Positions 57,504 to 64,000 of a DNA stretch of 64,000 nt are shown piece after piece. The stretch is from Anthopleura xanthogrammica. Its lineage: Eukaryota > Cnidaria > Anthozoa > Actiniaria > Actiniidae. The stretch covers positions 4,355,835-4,419,834 of the forward strand of contig OZ025211.1 in assembly GCA_964019055.1 (NCBI GenBank), read 5' to 3'. A program made the position numbers and the translations under genes. The notes beneath the pieces were generated by a model that saw only the letters and a program-made list of their open reading frames with translations, did not search any database and was not told the origin of the DNA. Each line of letters begins with the position of its first letter. Positions within the stretch are counted from its first letter, which is position 1.

Positions 57504-60500
57504 TCAAGATTCAGGGGTGCTTTTCTTACTGGGTACTGATGAACATTCGTTTAATAACCGTCTGACTGGTATCCAGGCCTCTTTGGGTGGAACCTGCAAC
57601 ATAAACTTGGAACGTTAGGGGCTGCTTCGGCGTGTACCCAGACCCTACTCATTAGGTTTTCTATAAATTGAGTAGGACCTGGGTACAAGAATGGGGTAAC
57701 CAAGTCTGCTATATAAGGGTATAAGTTAGTTAAGAGAGGTAAAAATTAGTGCAAAAATCTTTGGGATTTGGACAGGGTGGCACAGGGTTTACACGTGATT
57801 GGCCCATTTTTTTGGACCGTGATTCATGAAATCCAAAAAAATTTAATATTAAGTCCGTGGTTCGTGAATTTCAGCCCCCCCGTGATGCATGATTTGCTTA
57901 TTTTGAAGACTGTGATTCATGAAAATTTGTATTACACCCTAAATCCTTGTATCAAGGTTATTCATTAATTGTATTTCATGATTCGTGAATTTATGAATTT
58001 ACCCCCCTGTACCACCCTGTTTGGACAAATGGCTGATAAACAGAGGTTGGTCCCTTAATATAGGTCTACTTACATCTGTAAAGCATTGTATTCTGTCTGT
58101 ACAATAGGCTGGTAAAATTTGGTGCAATAACATCCTCCAACCATTACCAGACTCTTGATTGTTTGAAAATCTTTCTCTGCCAGTCATACCACAGGTTACC
58201 CAAGGACACCAGCTTCGATGTTCTGATATTGGGTGAAATTTTGTTTTCTCCAAGTCCTGCGGGATATGAAAAACATGTTAAACATGGGCAGGGTCAGTAA
58301 TATATTATGTATTAGTTAAGTTAGTACTGGTTTGCCAGATAGTAGTAATAGGCAAGGACTGCTGAACATCCTAAAAATGGGGTGTGGGGAGTATGGACTT
58401 AGATTGTAACATTTAACAGACTAGTGTGCATATGTACTGAGATTTGAAAATGTAGTGAAACTGGCAAAAAGTGTGTGGGGGGTGGGGGTAGGGTAGCTAT
58501 AGCACCTTAGCTGTCTCCCTCTCCCTCACTGCGGCCCTGATAGTGATATATCCTGTATTACCTCTAATCTTATTCTTTTGATATCAGGTGCATAATCATC
58601 TTTATCCGTTGAGCTCTCGGACCCACCCACCATATACTCCAGTTCCGACTCAACCGACTGTAGCTTATCAGTAAGACTTTCTTCTTCAACCTCAACACAA
58701 AGTGATTCACAGTGTTCCTTTTCGGACAAATCAGAGACTGATAGATGAAGAGGTGATCTGTAGGGTAGACTTTCTGCCGTGCGGAGAGGGCTGTCTCTTC
58801 CTGTCACAAACCGCTTCATAAGCAAAGAGTCCTTGTACACTGACGTTCCTTCCTTGGGAGTTAATTCGCATTCGTTCATAGGAGTTTCCGTGGACTTAAT
58901 TATCTGATCTGCAGTCGGCCTTCCAAATGGTGATAACTGTCTTTTCTTTTCTGAGCTGGTCTCAGTATCTTCTGCTCCTGTCACATGAAGTTTTAATTTG
59001 ACTTCAATATCCATACATTCTTCTATATCTGCACTCTTTTGATTATCATGTCGTTGGCTTGTCATATGCCTGTGTCCTGTATTTGTTCTTTTACATCCAG
59101 CAAATCCTCTGTACTGATCTTCTTCATCTGTAGCGCTACATGTGGATCCCCCTTGAGCACCCATATCCATAGATTCAGAATCATCTGCCACACTACCTTT
59201 AGATGAACTACTGGTATCGCTATATTGAGATTGTGTTTGTGATCGGTGAGTTGGTGTCGACATCGTAATGGATCTGTCTTGGTTTGTGGTTTGGTCTTCT
59301 TCTTTGGAAGAATTTATTGAGCGGAAATTCCATACACCAAGTTCACGGCGACACATGTTACAAAACAGGGTTGATTGATCAGCTTCTACTTCATTGTTTC
59401 TGTGAATAAGATTGATAATGATATAGTAAACAGACATAAATAAATGATGTAAAAGAGGGTGTTAAAGAAATAAGAAATATAACACTAAAAATGTAAACAT
59501 AGTAAAGGCAGCATCAACAGCAACAGCAGAAACATCAACAACAATAGCAGCATCAGCAAACAACAACAGCAACAGCAGCAACAACAACAACAGCAGAATC
59601 AGCAACAAAGCAGCATCAGAAAACAACAACAGCAGCAGCAGCAACAGCATCACCACTAACAGCAAATGCAACATCAACAGCAGCAGCAGTAATAACAGCA
59701 GCAACAGCATCACCACTAACAGCAACAACAACAACAACAACAGCAACAGCAGCAGCAGCAACAAAAACAACACTCTAATCACCTTTTTTGCCATCCACAT
59801 AACCCAATCAAGCACGAAACCTGAATTTCTTGTTTCAAGTTATCTGTACTTTCACTTGGGATTAACCCAGCTGACTGAAGCAGTGCTTGCAAACCTCTGA
59901 AGTGATTCTCAGAAACCTCATCCTGAAAAAAGATTTGTTCATTCTATCATTGTAACAAAACAAAACAAGATTTGGGATCTTCCTCTTCCCCTTTCTGTCT
60001 CTCTCCCCAGAACTGCTGATGTTTTATCAAAAGAAGGGGTGGAGAGAGCAGTTCTCTCCCTCGGTTATTGTCTTGCTGTACATATAATTACTGGTGGACA
60101 CCACCAGGAGTCTTTATATATCAAATCCAATCCTTGCTCAATCAATAATGGAAAAATTATGGACAGTTAACAGCATAACAACATACGTAAGTGCAGATGG
60201 TACTTTAAGGATGACTGAATGTTTTGTTGTCCAATAAAGGGGTTAACTAACCGTAAAAAAGATAGGCTACAAACAATCTAGTATGGGATGCCCTAGGTTA
60301 CTTTGCCTTCCCCATCCCCCCTATCCCAGCTCTTTCCATTGTTTCTTTCTGATATCTTACCATTTCGCTGAAAACATGCCTCTCTAGTGAAGGTAGGTCG
60401 GCTCCAAGAGTCAACAGTGATTGCCATCTGAGTAAAAAATCTTCTTTCCATTGACTTGGAGTGTAAGCTGGCAGCTGAACAAATATTTCTACAATATAAA

Positions 60501-61429
60501 AAGTAAAAATTTGAGCAAAGAGCATGTAAAACTCAAATGTTAAAACTTTCTCCTTTCATCCCTTTGTTCCTCTGCCCCTCCTTTTCCTCCATCCCTCCTT
60601 TGTTTAATCCCCTTACTCACTCCATCCCTCCCTCCATCCTTCCTTTGTTCCTTCTCCTTACTCACTCCATCCCTCCCTCCCTCCTTCATCCCTCCATCTC
60701 TTCTTCCATCCCACCATCATTCCTTTGTTCCTTCTCCTTACTCACTCCATCCCTCCCTCCCTCCTTCATCCCTCCATCTCTTCCTCTATCCTTCCATTGT
60801 TCCTTCCCCTTACTCACTCCATCCCTCCCTCCCTCCTTCCTCCCTCCTTCCTCCCTTTGTTCCCCTGCCTCTCCATTCCTTCCTATCCCTTTGTAAATAT
60901 GAATCTTGATTGTGACTTTGAAAATGTACTATCCTTAGGTATGCACAGAGAAAACTTGATAATGCCTGACAATTACCTGGACATGGATTATCTGGCCAGG
61001 GACACAGTTTTGAATGACCAATAACAAGAGAGTCCTTTAACTGTTGACAGCTTTTAGCAACTATGAGGTAAAGAATATTGGAAATTCATCAAATTTCTGT
61101 TTATTTCAAAATATCCATTTATATCACAACTTATCCCTCACATATTTGATAACAAAATCCAGGATTTCACTTCCAGGTGGTGTGTACTGGGTAGCCCCAC
61201 CCCTCCCCCTCCCCTCTAAGATGACGATCCAGTAAGATATGACAATTATTTTGACCTTGTATATCCTTTAATACTTACACATATCTGGATCCCAATCAGT
61301 TGACATTGTTGCATCCAAAGATGCTTTACAACTGACGCACTGTAGAATATCAACATCTGAATTCTCCCAACCATAAAGTGCACAGTGCAATGGTGATAGC
61401 TCAAGCGGCTTGGCAAACCATGTAAAAGG
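57504..61429 (-). CDS. ZC3HC1: ZC3HC1/NIPA zinc-finger protein (5' end not found)
   Basis: Seven exons in transcription order: 61279-61429, 60977-61060, 60361-60488, 59783-59922, 58562-59399, 58074-58256 and 57504-57593. Phases 2/1/1/0/2/0/0 connect without a stop, giving about 537 residues. The C3HC finger is split over the first exons ('LSPLHCALYGWENSDVD', 'LQCVSCKA', then 'GHSKLCPWPDNPC'). The second Rsm1-type half has 'LFCNMCRRELGVWNF', a long Ser/Thr-rich low-complexity insert, and 'HRSWCPWV'. ZC3HC1/NIPA is a nuclear-basket component that works with TPR and was also described as an F-box-like ubiquitin-ligase adaptor. The last exon (ending 'VRRLLNECSS...') is the least certain. The start codon exon should precede 61429 and was not identified. 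Confidence 0.88.
59505..59772. repeat. CAA/CAG triplet-rich repeat in ZC3HC1 intron
   Basis: About 85 mixed CAA/CAG/CAT triplets between the exon ending at 59783 and the long exon ending at 59399. It produces a spurious minus-strand poly-Leu frame. Confidence 0.95.
60547..60890. repeat. Pyrimidine-rich CCCTCC/CCTT repeat in ZC3HC1 intron
   Basis: Repeated blocks with 'tccttctccttactcactcc' and 'catccctccctcc', roughly 65-125 bp apart, lying between the exons at 60361-60488 and 60977-61060. Confidence 0.9.
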
Positions 61430-63065
61430 CTAGTAAAGTATTAAGGAAAACAATGTAATTGCTAGAACATTTTATTTCACACACACAATCATACAAATAC
61501 ATGCTAGAAAACTGATTAAAGAGCACAAAACTGGGAAAAGTTGTAAAGAGTCCACCAAACCTAGTAAGATAAATTCCAATTCAATAGAATGAGTTAGCAG
61601 TGACCTTACTTAGATCAGTCCTTAAGTTGTTTCAGGATTCAATAAAATCGAAGGTTTTAAAACTGACAAAAAAGTATCAGAATCAGCATACTTTAATATC
61701 TAAAACATAGATTTTCGAAATATCTTAGAACTGTTTCATTTGTTTAAATTCATGATCTTGTAAGTTGAACAAAAATATTTTATTTTGAATAATCACGTCA
61801 GTCGTAAGGGAATTTCCATAGCAGCCTAACTTATTAATTATACAATCATACTTTTTTTGTTTCACTAGTCTTATAGGGTTATACCTGTACACTGTTTACA
61901 CAATCAAAGAATAGCTCTGTAAATAATAGACTATATTAATAAAACATAGAACAAACACATGATGACACACAATGTCTGTATTTGTACAGTATATCAACAT
62001 GTACGTATAAACCTATAGTTCTACATTCGTTATAAAATCATAAATAATTAATGAGGGAAAACACAAAAGAAATCAGTTGCCCAGGAGCTGTAAATCTGAT
62101 AAAGAATTGTCCTCATTTGCATTCAACTTTAACATGGATTTTCAAACTCAAACTCACTCTAATCTCAAAAAAAACAACATGAAATAATACTCCTAGAGAC
62201 TTGAAGGAACATGCAATGTTCATGTTGGATCTGTATGGGCTTTACACTAGCTCTCGCCCTTGTAAATAACCATACATATCAGATGCTCATATTGTATATT
62301 TCAAATATATTACGTATTCTAATAATAATACAAGCATAATCGAAATGGTTACTAAATATTTCTGATACAAAGGAAGCATTTGGATATAATAGAACATATG
62401 AATAACACAAAACAAACATATCTATGATTCACAACGTACGTATTTTGTACATATATCAACATAATTATGTATCCAATCATATAATACATAAACCTTAAGT
62501 TAGATAAACGAAAACTTTAGCACATTTAAACTGTCATATGGTAATTATAGGAGTCAGTTAGAGCTTTTTTCTGGTTTTTATATCTTCCATCAACTTCTAT
62601 ATATATAACTTGTGTGCCCTCTTACACATTTTTGGCTTTGACATACATCAAAAAAATTCTTTACAAATAAATGGACAGAAGCCAAAAATGTGACATGTTA
62701 GATGTTGTCAAGCAGCCTCAATGATGATTTTAACAATCTTTATTGAGGATACCAGAAGTGTATTACAGAAAAGTGCTCCATAAACACATAAAACTAGTTT
62801 TAAAAAATTAACTGCAAACAAATAAAACATGTAAGGATACGGAGAAGGTTTCAACACGTGCCCAGAATGCCTCCTTGCTTCTTGGTTGGCACATAGATGT
62901 TGATGGCAAAGAATCAACCTCTGTCTGCTGGTTACTGTTGGGTTATAAATACAACATTATTAGTCTAACAGTTAACAACTAATTTGTATGTTTTTTGACC
63001 ACAATAGAGCAATAAAAATTACATCAAAAAATAGAGAAGTATAGCAAATATATCAACCATCAATT
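61430..63065. other. Upstream of found ZC3HC1 exons, no gene seen
   Basis: Should contain or lead to the missing 5' exon, but no exon with the required phase-1 donor could be supported. The A+T-rich stretch at 61980-62510 holds two related blocks ('gaacaaacacatgatgacac', 'aacaaacatatctatgattc'), suggesting a decayed duplication. Confidence 0.45.
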
Positions 63066-63067
63066 TT

Positions 63068-63306
63068 ATCAAACCTTGAAACAACCTCTAGCGTGATCTA
63101 AGCCAGGGAATGGAAATATAACTCACAGATCAAACCCTGGAACAACCTCTTGTGTGATCTAAGCCAGGGAATGGAAAGATAACTTACAGATCAAACCCCA
63201 AAGCAATGTTTTGGCTGATCTGAGCTAGGGAATAGAATAACTTGCAGCTCAAACCCTGAAACAACCTCTGAGCTCATCTAATGGAAATATAACTCACAGA
63301 TCAAAT
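63068..63306. repeat. About 60-bp tandem repeat, 4 units
   Basis: Four imperfect units of the form 'atcaaaccctggaacaacct' ... 'gatctaagccagggaatgga' ... 'ataactcacag'. Units 3 and 4 have internal deletions. Confidence 0.85.
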
Positions 63307-64000
63307 GATTTACTATTTAGCATGTTGGTAAATTTTTAAAAGATGATGAGCACAGATATTTTTATATTCTTAGACTTGTATATATTCTGACTTAATTTTT
63401 TTATCAAAATTTATTAACACGGCCAGACTGTAGGGTTTATTCTAATTTTCTTGTGAGCAATATATTATTTTAAAATTCTTAATCTCTTTTTCAGATGAAT
63501 CCGAATAAGTAGAATTTTTAGTATTGTTATTTATTATTACACTTTATTAAAAATATATTAAGAGTTACCTTGTCAATGGTTGTCACGGCAAAAATTAATT
63601 TCAGTCTTTCTTAGGCTTAAAAATATCTCCATAATTTCTAAATATAAAAAGAGACGCAGTGGAAACAGCAGTAGCTAGGCATTCAAAAAGCAACATTATG
63701 TCATTGTTAAATATATTTGTACCCATGGTGTATTTTTAAAAAGCACTGAGCAGCTGGTTGGAGCAAAAAAAATTATGAACAAAGCCCTTTCACCTGTCAA
63801 ATCCAAATATAAAATAGAGAGGGCTTTAGAACATTTTGAAAATTAATTCTGACAACTGATCATTGACATACCAATCAAAATGTTTGGTTCAAAATTAAGA
63901 ATGTGTATTTTAAAGATCAATATGGATGCTTGGAACTTCCTAAATGTCCATTAGAATGGAGTTCTTGATGTGTGCGTATTCACATGATTTATCAAAGAAA
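63307..64000. other. Right end of window, no gene seen
   Basis: A+T-rich. No supported frame, splice site pair or repeat. Confidence 0.45.

Noticed and set aside
59462..59815. Leu-rich minus-strand frame
   Set aside because: CAA/CAG repeat in a ZC3HC1 intron; only its first part (59783-59815) overlaps a real exon.
60537..60896. Pro/Ser-rich plus-strand frame
   Set aside because: Pyrimidine repeat in an intron, with no signal or domain.

Overview
The window is nuclear DNA from an animal, most likely an anthozoan cnidarian (sea anemone, coral or close relative). The evidence is: spliced genes with GT/AG introns, many small inverted-repeat elements and tRNA-derived SINEs, A+T-rich non-coding DNA, and above all a three-repeat secreted peptide precursor of the boundless beta-hairpin (class 9a) type known from sea anemones. 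No prokaryotic, viral or organellar features were seen. Gene models were assembled by eye from splice sites, reading phase and family resemblance.

Region 1 (1-27380) is a rearranged tandem array built from two gene types in divergent orientation. On the minus strand are three copies of a small secreted protein with a PAN/apple domain followed by a peritrophin-A (CBM14) chitin-binding domain (1536-2392, 6992-9787, 16681-19571). On the plus strand is a DUF229 (alkaline-phosphatase/sulfatase superfamily) type II membrane protein with five exons (12869-27380), plus an extra copy of its first exon cut by the left window edge (1-326). The third PAN-CBM14 gene lies inside intron 2 of the DUF229 gene, with a 31-unit 33-bp minisatellite directly after its stop codon. 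Crypton-like recombinase debris lies in its intron.

Region 2 (29472-33646, plus strand) is a six-exon gasdermin-family gene whose last exon carries an acidic tail of eight near-identical 29-residue repeats. Region 3 (34656-42321, minus strand) is a complete nine-coding-exon SLC41 magnesium transporter.

Region 4 (43617-53952, mostly minus strand) holds two three-exon genes for small secreted, histidine-rich, six-cysteine (knottin-like) peptides that I do not recognise as a named family. The 4.8-kb second intron of one contains the beta-hairpin peptide precursor gene on the opposite strand (50888-51286). Region 5 (57504-61429, minus strand) is most of ZC3HC1/NIPA, a nuclear-pore-basket zinc-finger protein; its 5' exon(s) were not found.

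A theme of secreted or defence-related proteins (chitin binding, pore forming, cysteine-rich peptides) sits beside two housekeeping genes (SLC41, ZC3HC1). Foldback MITEs, SINEs and microsatellites fill most of the remaining sequence, and several mark the edges of the duplications.
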